Assembly: GCA_024103385.1 (NCBI GenBank)
Contig: JAGFIT010000067.1
Location: forward strand, 1 to 58,937
Direction of reading: 5' to 3'
DNA: 58,937 nt
Source: Vicingus serpentipes
GTDB lineage: Bacteria > Bacteroidota > Bacteroidia > Flavobacteriales_E > Vicingaceae
Shown: piece after piece, positions 8,675 to 17,092 of the stretch
Numbering within the stretch: position 1 is the stretch's first letter
Layout: each line of letters begins with the position of its first letter
Made by a program: the position numbers and the translations under genes
Notes under the pieces: generated by a model
Seen by the model: only the letters and a program-made list of their open reading frames with translations
Told to the model about the DNA's origin: nothing
Databases searched by the model: none

Positions 8675-8711
8675 TAGTGAATACTTTTAACTTATGAAAA
8701 ACTATTCACTA
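8675..8711. repeat. Perfect 9-bp hairpin between folK and the TPR lipoprotein gene
   Basis: TAGTGAATA (8675-8683) and TATTCACTA (8703-8711) are perfect complements with a 19-base loop. It lies just beyond the folK stop and may act as a weak terminator or processing site; no T run follows closely. Confidence 0.4.
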
Positions 8712-8719
8712 TTAATCTT

Positions 8720-9217
8720 TTAAATTTTATCTTTTAGTAATGTAACCATTTGTCGGTCTTTTGCTTGATTCTTCATCTCTAATGCCGTTTTTCCTAGTAC
8801 TGGGTGTTTAAAATTGGGTAAAATTTCTGCTAATGGATACAATACAAAATTTCTTTCATGAATATGACTATGTGGCAATTTTAAAGAAAAAGTATCTATA
8901 ATTTCGTTTTCATAAAATAACACATCGATATCAATCATTCGCTCCGTCCATTTTTTTTTACCTAACCTATCTCTTCCTATTTTTTTTTCTATAGATAAGC
9001 ACGTTTCTAAAACTTCATGGGGCAATAATGTTGTTTCAATAGCTATCACCGCATTAATAAAATCAGGCTGATTCTCAACTCCCCACGCTTTTGTTTGGTA
9101 TAAACTTGATTTTAATTTTACTGCCCCTATTTCCTCATTAATTAGATGGATAGCTTGGGATAAAATCTTCTTCGTGTCTCCAATATTTCCACCTAACCCT
9201 AATACTACTTGTTTCAT
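8720..9217 (-). CDS. folK: 2-amino-4-hydroxy-6-hydroxymethyldihydropteridine diphosphokinase (HPPK)
   Basis: 165 residues from the ATG at 9217 (a TTG one codon upstream is ignored). It transfers pyrophosphate from ATP to 6-hydroxymethyl-dihydropterin in folate synthesis, in the cytoplasm. Visible signatures are GLGGNIGD near the N terminus, the KIGRDR..KKWTERMIDIDVLFY signature of HPPK in the middle with the two metal-binding Asp residues (DID), and LPHSHIHERNFVLYPL for pterin contact. It stands alone, divergent from sppA, without other folate genes nearby. Confidence 0.95.
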   Translation of the reverse strand: MKQVVLGLGGNIGDTKKILSQAIHLINEEIGAVKLKSSLYQTKAWGVENQPDFINAVIAIETTLLPHEVLETCLSIEKKIGRDRLGKKKWTERMIDIDVLFYENEIIDTFSLKLPHSHIHERNFVLYPLAEILPNFKHPVLGKTALEMKNQAKDRQMVTLLKDKI

Positions 9218-9322
9218 CAATTCCGTTTATCCTTCAATTAAGACCTTTAATGTATATAATTACTCAAAATTAAATTCTTAGTTCTACTTTTACAAAAGTA
9301 AAATAACTCAAAATTAAAAGAA

Positions 9323-11104
9323 ATGAAACAGTTTTTTAAATACATGTTGGCTACCATTGTTGGTTTATTAGTCACATTTACATTAATGTTCTTCATCTTT
9401 ATAGGTGTTATTGGAGCGTTAGTTTCTTCTGCTTCTGGAGGGGAAAACAAAGTGCCCTTTGTAGCCAACAATAGTGTTTTACACTTAAAATTTGATTCTC
9501 CAATAAATGATAGAGCCTCTGATAATCCTTTTGAAAGTTTCAACTTTGAAACATTTGAGGCCAACGAAAATTTGAGTTTGAGTAAAATCATTGAAAGTAT
9601 TGAAAAAGCTAAAAAAGATGATCGAATTGAAGGAATTTACCTTGATTTATCCGTAATTAATACAGGACTAGCTTCTATCGAAGAAATCCGTAAAGCATTA
9701 AATGACTTTAAATCTTCAGGTAAATGGATCATTAGTTATTCAGAAGTGTATACACAAACTTCTTATTACTTGGCTTCCGTTGCTGATGAAATTTATTTAA
9801 ATCCTGCTGGAATAATGGAACTAAGAGGTTTGGCTACTGAGTTAATGTTCTTTAAAAAAATGTTAGAGAAAATGGATGTTGAAATGCAAATTATTCGTCA
9901 TGGAAAATTTAAAAGTGCTGTTGAACCTTATATGCTAGAAAAAATGAGCCCTTCTAACCGAGAACAACTAGAAAAAATACTAAACACCGTTTGGGGAAGC
10001 ATCACCAATAAAATTGCTGGGAGTAGAAATATTGAGGTAAGTGAGATAAATGCATTAGCAGACGAGATAAAAATTCAAAATGCAGAAGATGCTGTAAAAT
10101 ATAAATTTGTAGATGAATTGGTATACAAAGATGAATTGTTAGCTCAACTTCACAAACGTTTGAAACTCAAAAAAGAGGAAGAAATTAAATTCATCAGGCT
10201 AGGTAAATACGCTAAAGCAAAATTACCAGGAGAAAAAACAAAATTCTCTAAAAACAAAATAGCTATTGTTTATGCTTCAGGAGCAATAGTTAGTGGAAAA
10301 AGCACACAAGGGAACATGGGATCAGAAACAATCTCTAATGCCATTCGTGAAGCTCGTTTGGATGAAAAAGTAAAAGCCATTGTATTGAGAGTTAATTCCC
10401 CTGGAGGAAGCGCTTTAGCTTCTGACGTAATTTGGAGAGAGGTTACGCTTGCCAAGCAAGTAAAACCAGTAGTAGTTTCTATGGGGGATGTTGCTGCTTC
10501 TGGTGGGTATTATATTGCTTGCGCAGCTGATAAAATTGTTGCCAGTGAAAAAACAATAACTGGTTCTATCGGTGTTTTTGGTGTTATTCCTAATGCTCAA
10601 GGATTCTTCAACAACAAGCTGGGAATTACTTTTGATGGTGTTAAAACCAACAAACATGCCGACATGCTAACTATCTTTAAACCACTAACTGGAGAAGAAA
10701 AAGACATCATACAAATAGGTGTAGAAAGAATTTATGATGATTTCATCACAAAAGTGGCTAAAGGAAGAAGCATTTCGAAAGAAACTGTGGATTCTATTGG
10801 TCAAGGAAGAGTGTGGGTAGGATTAGATGCCAAAGAAATTGGATTGGTAGATGAAATTGGAGGGTTAGAGGAAGCGTTAGCGATTGCAAAAAAAATGGCA
10901 AAATTAAAAGATTACCGAACAGAAGATTATCCTAAAAGAAAAGATCCTTTTGAGCAAATTATTTTAGAATTATCCGGGGAAGCAAAAGCAAGATTACTTC
11001 AAATGTATTTAGGTGATAACTATAAATATTACCAAAAGGCTAACGAATTAAAAACTCAATCTGGAATTATGGCTCGCATGCCTTATGAGATAGAGGTTCA
11101 TTAA
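9323..11104 (+). CDS. sppA: Signal peptide peptidase SppA, long (67K) type
   Basis: 593 residues, the long form with two tandem ClpP-like domains. An N-terminal membrane helix (about 6-35) anchors it with the protease domains on the periplasmic side. The catalytic Lys is K197 (HGKFKSAVEPY) in the first domain and the nucleophile is Ser393 (VAASGGYYIAC) in the second, as in E. coli SppA. It degrades cleaved signal peptides in the inner membrane. It is followed by a strong intrinsic terminator, so it is monocistronic. Confidence 0.96.
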   Translation: MKQFFKYMLATIVGLLVTFTLMFFIFIGVIGALVSSASGGENKVPFVANNSVLHLKFDSPINDRASDNPFESFNFETFEANENLSLSKIIESIEKAKKDDRIEGIYLDLSVINTGLASIEEIRKALNDFKSSGKWIISYSEVYTQTSYYLASVADEIYLNPAGIMELRGLATELMFFKKMLEKMDVEMQIIRHGKFKSAVEPYMLEKMSPSNREQLEKILNTVWGSITNKIAGSRNIEVSEINALADEIKIQNAEDAVKYKFVDELVYKDELLAQLHKRLKLKKEEEIKFIRLGKYAKAKLPGEKTKFSKNKIAIVYASGAIVSGKSTQGNMGSETISNAIREARLDEKVKAIVLRVNSPGGSALASDVIWREVTLAKQVKPVVVSMGDVAASGGYYIACAADKIVASEKTITGSIGVFGVIPNAQGFFNNKLGITFDGVKTNKHADMLTIFKPLTGEEKDIIQIGVERIYDDFITKVAKGRSISKETVDSIGQGRVWVGLDAKEIGLVDEIGGLEEALAIAKKMAKLKDYRTEDYPKRKDPFEQIILELSGEAKARLLQMYLGDNYKYYQKANELKTQSGIMARMPYEIEVH

Positions 11105-11137
11105 TTTTTTAGTTCAACTTAAAATTTATAATAAACT

Positions 11138-11167
11138 AAAAGGAGTTGCTTTTCAACTCCTTTTTTT
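11138..11167 (+). terminator. Intrinsic terminator of sppA
   Basis: AAAAGGAGTTG (11138-11148) and CAACTCCTTTT (11154-11164) form a perfect 11-bp stem with a 5-base loop, running straight into a T run to 11167. Confidence 0.92.
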
Positions 11168-11196
11168 ATCGATAAATAATGAGGTAATTTGTAGTT

Positions 11197-11898
11197 ATGC
11201 ATTTGTTTTATCAACCAAACATCAATAAAGATACTTTTCAATTTTTAGATGAGATTGAATCTAAGCATGCTATTCGTGTTTTACGTTTAAAAGAAAACGA
11301 TCTTATTCTACTGGTGGATGGAAAAGGAACTTTTTATGAAGCAAAAATCACCAATGCACATCCCAAAAAATGTGGGTTTGAAATTCAACAAAAAAGAATT
11401 GAAGAATCAAAATTGCCGTATCTCCATATCGCTATTGCTCCTACAAAAAACAACGAACGCACAGAATGGTTCATCGAAAAATGTACTGAAATAGGGATTC
11501 ATGAAATAACCCCTATACTTACACAGCATTCTGAAAGAAAAAACCTCAAAGAAGAACGATTGGTTAAAACCGCTGTTTCTGCTATGAAACAATCCTTAAA
11601 AGCAACCTTACCACAAATAAATCCAGTAACTCCTCTTAAAAATATAGTTATTACTCCTTTTGATGGAAAAAAATACATCGCCCATTGCCATGAAGGCAAT
11701 AAAAAACTACTTAAAACTGATTATCCAATCGGAGAAAATGCATTAGTTTTGATTGGTCCTGAGGGAGATTTCTCCGGGGAAGAAGTAGAATTAGCAAAAA
11801 AAAATGGTTTTATCCCGATATCTTTAGGAAAGAGTAGACTAAGAACTGAAACAGCAGGAATTGTTGCATGTCATACCATAAATTTATTAAATGAATAA
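11197..11898 (+). CDS. rsmE: 16S rRNA (uracil(1498)-N(3))-methyltransferase
   Basis: 233 residues. An N-terminal PUA-like domain (HAIRVLRLKENDLILLVDG) precedes a SPOUT domain whose knot motifs are visible: TEWFIEKCTEIGIHEITP, LIGPEGDFSGEE and LGKSRLRTETAG. It methylates U1498 (E. coli numbering) in the decoding region of 16S rRNA. Its last codons overlap the start of the DUF4159 gene by 8 bases, so the two are probably translated from one message. Confidence 0.96.
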   Translation: MHLFYQPNINKDTFQFLDEIESKHAIRVLRLKENDLILLVDGKGTFYEAKITNAHPKKCGFEIQQKRIEESKLPYLHIAIAPTKNNERTEWFIEKCTEIGIHEITPILTQHSERKNLKEERLVKTAVSAMKQSLKATLPQINPVTPLKNIVITPFDGKKYIAHCHEGNKKLLKTDYPIGENALVLIGPEGDFSGEEVELAKKNGFIPISLGKSRLRTETAGIVACHTINLLNE

Positions 11899-12547
11899 AC
11901 TTTTAAGCATACTCCTACTTCTAGGGTTCTCTGTTTCTTCAGCTCAGAACAGCAGTTACCAAATGGCATTGTTAAAATACAATGGTGGAGGCGACTGGTA
12001 TGCTAACCTAGAAACTTCTTTGCCCAACTTAATTGAATTCTGTAACCAAAACCTCAACACAAACATCAACCCTGAACAAGCATTAATAGAAGTAGGGAGC
12101 TCAGAAATTTTCAATTACCCTTTTGTTCACCTTACTGGTCACGGAAACATTATTTTTAATGATGATGAAATTCAAAATTTAAGAAGCTATTTAATTGGTG
12201 GAGGTTTTTTACACATTTCTGACAACTATGGAATGGATAAATTCTTACGCCCACAACTTAAAAAAGTATTTCCAGAATTGGAATTGGTAGAAATTCCATA
12301 CTCCCATCCTATTTATCATCAGAAATATAACTTTAATAATGGTCTACCCAAAATACATGAACATGATGAAAAGCCCCCTCAAGGTTTTGGGTTGATTTAT
12401 GAAGGACGACTCATTTGTTTTTACGATTTTGAATGTGATTTAGGTGATGGATGGGAAGATGAAGAGGTACACAATGACTCTCCTGCTAACCGAACGAAAG
12501 CACTACAAATGGGAGCGAATATTATTCAGTATGCTTTTACGCAATGA
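11891..12547 (+). CDS. DUF4159-family exported protein
   Basis: 218 residues with a signal peptide (MNKLLSILLLLGFSVSSAQ, cut before Asn). The body has the family hallmarks LLKYNGGGDWY, FVHLTGHGNI, GGGFLHISDNYGMD and the acidic C-terminal part GLIYEGRLICFYDFECDLGD. The fold of such proteins resembles glutamine amidotransferase/ThuA-like domains, but no enzyme activity is established. It overlaps rsmE by 8 bases. Assignment to DUF4159 is by recall of its motifs; the periplasmic location is inferred from the signal peptide. Confidence 0.8.
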   Translation: MNKLLSILLLLGFSVSSAQNSSYQMALLKYNGGGDWYANLETSLPNLIEFCNQNLNTNINPEQALIEVGSSEIFNYPFVHLTGHGNIIFNDDEIQNLRSYLIGGGFLHISDNYGMDKFLRPQLKKVFPELELVEIPYSHPIYHQKYNFNNGLPKIHEHDEKPPQGFGLIYEGRLICFYDFECDLGDGWEDEEVHNDSPANRTKALQMGANIIQYAFTQ

Positions 12548-12563
12548 TTAATGCTATAATGTG

Positions 12564-12652
12564 TGAATGATTTAATGCATGAATTAATGTCTATATAAAG
12601 ATATAACCAAAACAATTTGACCATTCAAGCATTCAAGCATTCAATCACTCAA
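12564..12652. repeat. Low-complexity imperfect hairpin in the spacer before the THUMP-like gene
   Basis: The left part (GTGAATGATTTAATGCATG and on) is roughly complementary to the right part, which contains the tandem octamer ATTCAAGC twice (ATTCAAGCATTCAAGC) followed by ATTCAATCACTCAAT. The same style of decayed, repeat-built hairpin occurs at 14895-14959, 15653-15756 and 36757-36845. Confidence 0.5.
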
Positions 12653-12654
12653 TA

Positions 12655-13812
12655 ATGACCAACCAAGAATTCATCCAACAACACAAAAACAAAACTTCTT
12701 CCGAAGTTGCTTTGCTATTGAGTAAAAAATCTGAATTGGATAAAGAGTTCATCATCAACCAAATCAATGGCATCCAAAAAGCCAAAAAGAAATTACCTGA
12801 ACTTTACAATAACCCTGATTTTATATACCCCTCTGCTCTTTCTATGGAACAATGTTCTTCAGAACAAACTGCTATTTACAAAAGCACATTGGTAAAAGGG
12901 AAAAGCTTAATCGATTTGACAGGGGGGCTAGGAATTGACAGTTATTACTTCTCCAAACAAATTGATGACATTACCTATCTCGAACAAAACACCAAATTAT
13001 TTGAAACAGCCAATACCAATTTCAAATTACTTGGTGCTACAAACATAAAAACAATCAATACTACTTGTGAAAACTTTTTAAAAACGAACACTACCCAATA
13101 TGATGTAGCTTACATTGATCCAAGTAGAAGAAATGAAACCCAACGTGTATTTTTTTTAAATGAATGCATGCCTAACATTATTGAATTGAGTGATGACATC
13201 TTTAAAATTACTCATCAAATTTTGGTTAAAACTGCTCCATTATTAGATATCAAACAAAGTATAAAAGATTTAAAATATGTAAGTAAGGTATTTGTTATTG
13301 CTGTAAACAATGAATGTAAAGAAGTGTTGTATTTACTAGACAAAGGAACTTCTAAAACAATTAAAATCGAAACCATTAATTTAGGAAGCCCACCTCAACA
13401 CTTTAGTTTTCGGCTAACTGATGAAATCATGAACACTCCAACTTTCAGCGAACCTCAAACATATTTGTACGAACCCAATGTTGCAATATTAAAAGCTGGA
13501 GCTTTTAATACAATTGCTACTTCTCTTAACATTCAGAAACTAGCCCCTAACAGCCACTTATACACTAGCAAAGAAATGATTCCTGATTTTCCAGGAAGAA
13601 TTTTTCATATTCAGCAAGTATTGAATTACAATTTAAAAGAATTTAAACCGCTAAACATTAAGCAAGCCAATATTACTTGCAGAAACTTTAATGAAAAACC
13701 TGAATCGGTAAAGAAAAAGTTAAAACTAAAAGATGGCGGAAACACCTATCTATTTGCTACTACCAATCAACACAATAAACCTATTTTGGTTTGTTGCTCT
13801 AAAATTAAATAG
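12655..13812 (+). CDS. THUMP-like domain class I SAM-dependent methyltransferase
   Basis: 385 residues. Around residue 87 is the SAM-binding motif DLTGGLGIDSYYFSK, and DVAYIDPSRRNETQRVF follows as the catalytic-type motif IV (the DPSRR signature of this Bacteroidota/Firmicutes family). The C-terminal 90 residues form the THUMP-like part (PDFPGRIFHIQQVLNYN, CRNFNEKPESVKKKLKLKDGG). The family is presumed to methylate a structured RNA, but its substrate is not established. It has its own spacer upstream and is probably transcribed alone. Confidence 0.82.
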   Translation: MTNQEFIQQHKNKTSSEVALLLSKKSELDKEFIINQINGIQKAKKKLPELYNNPDFIYPSALSMEQCSSEQTAIYKSTLVKGKSLIDLTGGLGIDSYYFSKQIDDITYLEQNTKLFETANTNFKLLGATNIKTINTTCENFLKTNTTQYDVAYIDPSRRNETQRVFFLNECMPNIIELSDDIFKITHQILVKTAPLLDIKQSIKDLKYVSKVFVIAVNNECKEVLYLLDKGTSKTIKIETINLGSPPQHFSFRLTDEIMNTPTFSEPQTYLYEPNVAILKAGAFNTIATSLNIQKLAPNSHLYTSKEMIPDFPGRIFHIQQVLNYNLKEFKPLNIKQANITCRNFNEKPESVKKKLKLKDGGNTYLFATTNQHNKPILVCCSKIK

Positions 13813-13869
13813 TTTTAAGTTGATAAGGTTAGGAATTATTTAGCTCAATTACTTCATCACCTCCTAAAA

Positions 13870-14520
13870 CTACTCCGGAGTGTATTTGACATTTCTTTTT
13901 TCCTTAAAATCACCATCTTGCCATGCCTTGATAAATTTGCTCCAAGCAATTGGATCTAGTAATTTAAGAGACGGGTAACCTCCTGCTTGATACAATTGAG
14001 TATAGCGATTTTGTAACGCGTACTTATATGTTGTAGAGCCATCAATAGGTACTTTTCCTGCAACAGCCATCATGCTCTCTCTTGATAAGTTTTTCTTAGC
14101 ACGTTCTAAGTCATCATCTGGTATCTCTACTGTTAAAAAAGCCTGTTTAAACTGTTCTCGCGTTGGCCAAGGAAAAACGGTAAATTCTTTTAACAACATC
14201 GTATCTTTTACCATCATGTGGATAATGGAATAACTTTTCTCCTCTAATGAATCAGGAATTACAAACTTATTTCTTTCATAACCCACACTTGAAAAAAGAA
14301 TCGTATCATTTGTATGTGCTACAAATGAGAAAAAGCCATAATAATCAGAAATGGTCCCCATTCTAGAATTTTTTATGGTAATGTGTGTAAAAGGCATAGG
14401 TTTTAAACTGTCCCCTTCAACTACTACCCCTGTAAATTGAACTACATGCTCATCTTGTTTTTCTTGTCCTTTCACTATAAAAGCACTTAATACTAATGCT
14501 ATCAATAAAATTGGTTTCAT
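13870..14520 (-). CDS. Exported protein with CarboxypepD_reg-like domain
   Basis: 216 residues: signal peptide (MKPILLIALVLSAFIVKGQ) and then a carboxypeptidase regulatory-like beta-sandwich of about 85 residues (FTGVVVEGDSLKPMPFTHIT, GTISDYYGFFSFVA, TILFSSVGYERNKFVIP). The remaining 100 residues are helical with no recognised motif. Such domains often occur at the start of SusC/TonB receptors, but here the protein is stand-alone, so it is likely a periplasmic or surface protein of unknown role. It is convergent with the THUMP-like gene. Confidence 0.75.
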   Translation of the reverse strand: MKPILLIALVLSAFIVKGQEKQDEHVVQFTGVVVEGDSLKPMPFTHITIKNSRMGTISDYYGFFSFVAHTNDTILFSSVGYERNKFVIPDSLEEKSYSIIHMMVKDTMLLKEFTVFPWPTREQFKQAFLTVEIPDDDLERAKKNLSRESMMAVAGKVPIDGSTTYKYALQNRYTQLYQAGGYPSLKLLDPIAWSKFIKAWQDGDFKEKRNVKYTPE

Positions 14521-14686
14521 ACTTCATTATTTAGATCGTAAAATTGCTATAAATATGTTGAATAAACAGCAATACAATGTTAAAAAATGAGAAAGCAACT
14601 ATAAAATGATATTACTCATAAAAAAAGAATGCTAATTGTGTTGCCATTTAAACCCTGTATTATTGAATAAATCTTAATTTCGTTTT

Positions 14687-14893
14687 ATGAAATTATTTCT
14701 TTTAATAACAGGGCTGTTGGCTTTAGGTGTTTTTGGAATGGCTGTGAAGATCATTTTCAAAAAAGGAGGGACCTTTGATAAAACTTGTGCTAGCTCTAGT
14801 AGAGTATTAAATGAAGAAGGAGAACCTTGCGGTTTTTGTGGGGCTTTGCCCGATGAAAAATGTAAAAATGAAGAAACAGAGAGTTTAAAGTAG
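14687..14893 (+). CDS. Small membrane-anchored cysteine-rich protein
   Basis: 68 residues: one N-terminal membrane helix (about 2-23), a basic stretch (KIIFKKGG) and a soluble tail with four cysteines in the pattern CASSSRVLNEEGEPCGFCG and DEKCKN. The Cys spacing near a single membrane helix recalls NqrM-type (DUF539) maturation proteins that deliver iron to the Na+-NQR complex; this is only a resemblance, and no nqr genes are in the window. Similar tiny proteins are widespread in Bacteroidota. It is a single gene. Confidence 0.6.
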   Translation: MKLFLLITGLLALGVFGMAVKIIFKKGGTFDKTCASSSRVLNEEGEPCGFCGALPDEKCKNEETESLK

Positions 14894-14894
14894 C

Positions 14895-14959
14895 AAGTTT
14901 ATAAAGTTAAAAGTGAATGAGGTATGAACAACTTTTTAACTTTCTACTTTACAAACTTT
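14895..14959. repeat. Imperfect hairpin built from AAGTT-type words, downstream of the small membrane protein
   Basis: AAGTTTATAAAGTTAAAAGT (14895-14914) is roughly complementary to ACTTTTTAACTTTCTACTTTACAAACTT, given here as ACTTTTTAACTTTC and ACTTTACAAACTT (14931-14957). It separates two convergent genes and could serve as a weak bidirectional terminator. Confidence 0.5.
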
Positions 14960-14966
14960 TCACTAA

Positions 14967-15641
14967 TTACTCTAATAAGTCTGGTCGTCTCTTTTTAGTT
15001 CGTTCTATTGCTTGTTCTTCTCGCCAAGCATCAATTTTTTTATGATTCCCTTCCAATAATATTTCAGGCACTTTATGCCCTTTGTAATTTTCAGGACGAG
15101 TATAAACTGGTGGTGCTAATAAATTATCCTGAAAGGAATCAGTTAAAGCAGAAGTTTCATCACTAATTACACCTGGTATTAAACGTATAATTGCATCGCT
15201 TAAAATAGCAGCTGGCAACTCCCCTCCCGTTAAAACAAAATCTCCAATAGAAATTTCTTTCGTAATGAATAATTCCCTTACCCTTTCATCAACCCCTTTA
15301 TAGTGTCCTGCCAAAATAATAAGATTTTGTTTTAATGATAAGGTGTTCACCATTCCTTGATTCATCGTTTCTCCATCAGGAGTCATATAAATTACCTCAT
15401 CATAAGATCGTTCTGCTTGTAATTTTTCAATACAATCAGCAATAGGTTGAATTTGCATCACCATTCCAGCTCCACCTCCAAAGGCATAGTCATCAATGCT
15501 TTTTTGTTTGTTGGTTGAATAATTTCTAAGGTTATGCACATTAATCTCCACTAGTCCTTTTTCTTGAGCTCTTTTTAATATGGAAGTGTTTAATGGGCTC
15601 TCCAATAAATCGGGTAAAACGGTGATAATGTCTATTCGCAT
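14967..15641 (-). CDS. trmD: tRNA (guanine(37)-N(1))-methyltransferase
   Basis: 224 residues, usual bacterial length. It methylates G37 next to the anticodon of tRNAs reading CNN codons and so prevents +1 frameshifting. Knot motifs are intact: [42 protein letters not shown], and the C-terminal RRPDLL typical of the family. In many bacteria trmD sits with rpsP and rplS; here it is alone. Confidence 0.97.
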   Translation of the reverse strand: MRIDIITVLPDLLESPLNTSILKRAQEKGLVEINVHNLRNYSTNKQKSIDDYAFGGGAGMVMQIQPIADCIEKLQAERSYDEVIYMTPDGETMNQGMVNTLSLKQNLIILAGHYKGVDERVRELFITKEISIGDFVLTGGELPAAILSDAIIRLIPGVISDETSALTDSFQDNLLAPPVYTRPENYKGHKVPEILLEGNHKKIDAWREEQAIERTKKRRPDLLE

Positions 15642-15652
15642 TCTTCGTGTTT

Positions 15653-15756
15653 GAAAGTTACAAGACTGTAAAGTTATTAAAGTTTAAGTTACAAACTTAA
15701 TATAGTAATTAAGTGATTGGGGAAAAAAGCTTACCTTAATTACTTCATCACTTCAA
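15653..15756. repeat. Imperfect hairpins in the spacer between trmD and bioB
   Basis: The spacer contains TAAGTT/AACTTA (about 15684-15698) and AATTAAGTGAT / ATCACTT (about 15706-15753) as complementary arms, plus repeated AAGTTACAA words. It belongs to the same low-complexity hairpin style seen elsewhere in the window. The bioB promoter should lie in or just after it. Confidence 0.45.
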
Positions 15757-15799
15757 ACTATTTACTAAAAACATTACTTTTACATTTCAAAAGAGATTT

Positions 15800-16909
15800 A
15801 TGACAGACAATACAACAACTTGGACTAAAGAAGCAATTCTTGACGTATACAACCAACCACTAATGGAGCTGATATTTAAAGCTGCACAGGTGCATAGAGA
15901 ATACCATGACCCTTTAAAAATTCAAGTAAGTAAATTAATCTCCATAAAAACAGGAGGATGTCCTGAAGACTGTGGTTATTGCCCACAAGCAGCTCGTTAC
16001 CATACTGGTATAGAGAAAAACGATTTAATGCCTGTTGAAGAAGTATTATCTACTGCAAAAGCAGCTAAAGAAAATGGTTCTTCAAGAGTTTGTATGGGAG
16101 CGGCTTGGAGAAATGTGCAAGATGGTGAAGATTTTGAGCAAGTGCTCAAAATGGTTTCTGGTTTACGTGATTTAGAAATGGAGGTTTGTTGTACTTTGGG
16201 AATGGTTACTGAAAGTCAAGCAACACGTTTAGCAGAAGCGGGGTTACATTATTATAACCACAACATTGATACATCAGAAGAATATTACAAAGACATTATC
16301 TCTACCAGAGGTTTTAACGATAGAATTAAAACTTTAGAAAATGTCAGAAAAAGTGCTTTAAAAGTATGTTCTGGAGGGATTATTGGAATGGGGGAGAGCG
16401 TTGATGATAGAATAGGAATGTTAATGGGATTATTAAAATTAAGTAATCCTCCTGAATCTATTCCTATTAATGCGTTGGTTCCTGTAGAAGGAACTCCTTT
16501 AGAAGAGCAAGAAATAGTTCCCGTATGGGATGTAGTAAGAATGATTGCTACTACCCGAATTGTCTTTCCAAAATCAACAGTTCGTTTATCTGCCGGAAGA
16601 ACACAAATGACTAAAGAGGGACAAGCCTTATGCTTTATGGCGGGAGCAAGTTCTATTTTTGCTGGAGACAAGTTACTGACCACTCCCAATCCAGGAGAAA
16701 ATGAAGACATGCAAATGTTTAACCTTTTAGGTTTAACACCTTCTGAAAAAGAGAAAGACAATACAGGGAAAGTGAAAATTAGAAAAGCTGCTTCAACTCA
16801 AAAAGAAGATGCGAAATGGAGCAGACCAGGACATACCATTGAACGAAATGTTGCAGCTACCGAAAAAGGAAAAGCAATTAGAAGAGAGTTAAAGGAAGAA
16901 GCTAAATAA
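15800..16909 (+). CDS. bioB: Biotin synthase
   Basis: 369 residues. Radical-SAM enzyme that inserts sulfur into dethiobiotin. The [4Fe-4S] cysteines are C54, C58 and C61 in CPEDCGYC, and residues for the [2Fe-2S] cluster follow (EVCCTLG, KVCSGG, and Arg in TVRLSAGR). The C terminus is slightly longer than in E. coli and basic. It is followed by a spacer with a palindromic repeat and then bioF, so the two biotin genes are neighbours but perhaps not one tight operon. Confidence 0.97.
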   Translation: MTDNTTTWTKEAILDVYNQPLMELIFKAAQVHREYHDPLKIQVSKLISIKTGGCPEDCGYCPQAARYHTGIEKNDLMPVEEVLSTAKAAKENGSSRVCMGAAWRNVQDGEDFEQVLKMVSGLRDLEMEVCCTLGMVTESQATRLAEAGLHYYNHNIDTSEEYYKDIISTRGFNDRIKTLENVRKSALKVCSGGIIGMGESVDDRIGMLMGLLKLSNPPESIPINALVPVEGTPLEEQEIVPVWDVVRMIATTRIVFPKSTVRLSAGRTQMTKEGQALCFMAGASSIFAGDKLLTTPNPGENEDMQMFNLLGLTPSEKEKDNTGKVKIRKAASTQKEDAKWSRPGHTIERNVAATEKGKAIRRELKEEAK

Positions 16910-16911
16910 CT

Positions 16912-17025
16912 ACGCCATTGCGAATGTAGTGGAACGAAATGAAGCAATCTGATATAGAGATTGCTTCGTACCTCGCAATGACGGATTAAAAAAATGTCAT
17001 GCTGAGCCTGTCGAAGCATCTATTT
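16912..17025. repeat. Palindromic intergenic repeat between bioB and bioF
   Basis: Outer arms CATTGCGA (16916-16923) and TCGCAATG (16973-16980) enclose inner arms AAGCAATCT / AGATTGCTT, and a second unit TGTCATGCTGAGCCTGTCGA follows at about 16995-17014. This wording (GTCATGCTGAG.. TGTCGAAGCAT) recurs in altered form at 39610-39658, 48253-48563, 54640-54689, 56641-56732 and 58568-58700, so it is a dispersed extragenic palindromic family. It may also act as the bioB terminator. Confidence 0.75.
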
Positions 17026-17092
17026 TATGAATAATTTAGAAGCTATAGGAATTAATTCTTAAATAGAAGAGTTAACCTCTCTAACGTAGAAA

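Noticed and set aside
16285..16761. 158-codon open frame on the minus strand
   Set aside because: It lies wholly inside bioB, which is certain from its motifs; the antisense product is rich in Ser/Ile/Pro without any known pattern.
16912..17025. Possible tRNA or structured RNA gene
   Set aside because: The stems are nested palindromes without tRNA T-loop or acceptor features, and the wording matches the dispersed repeat family.
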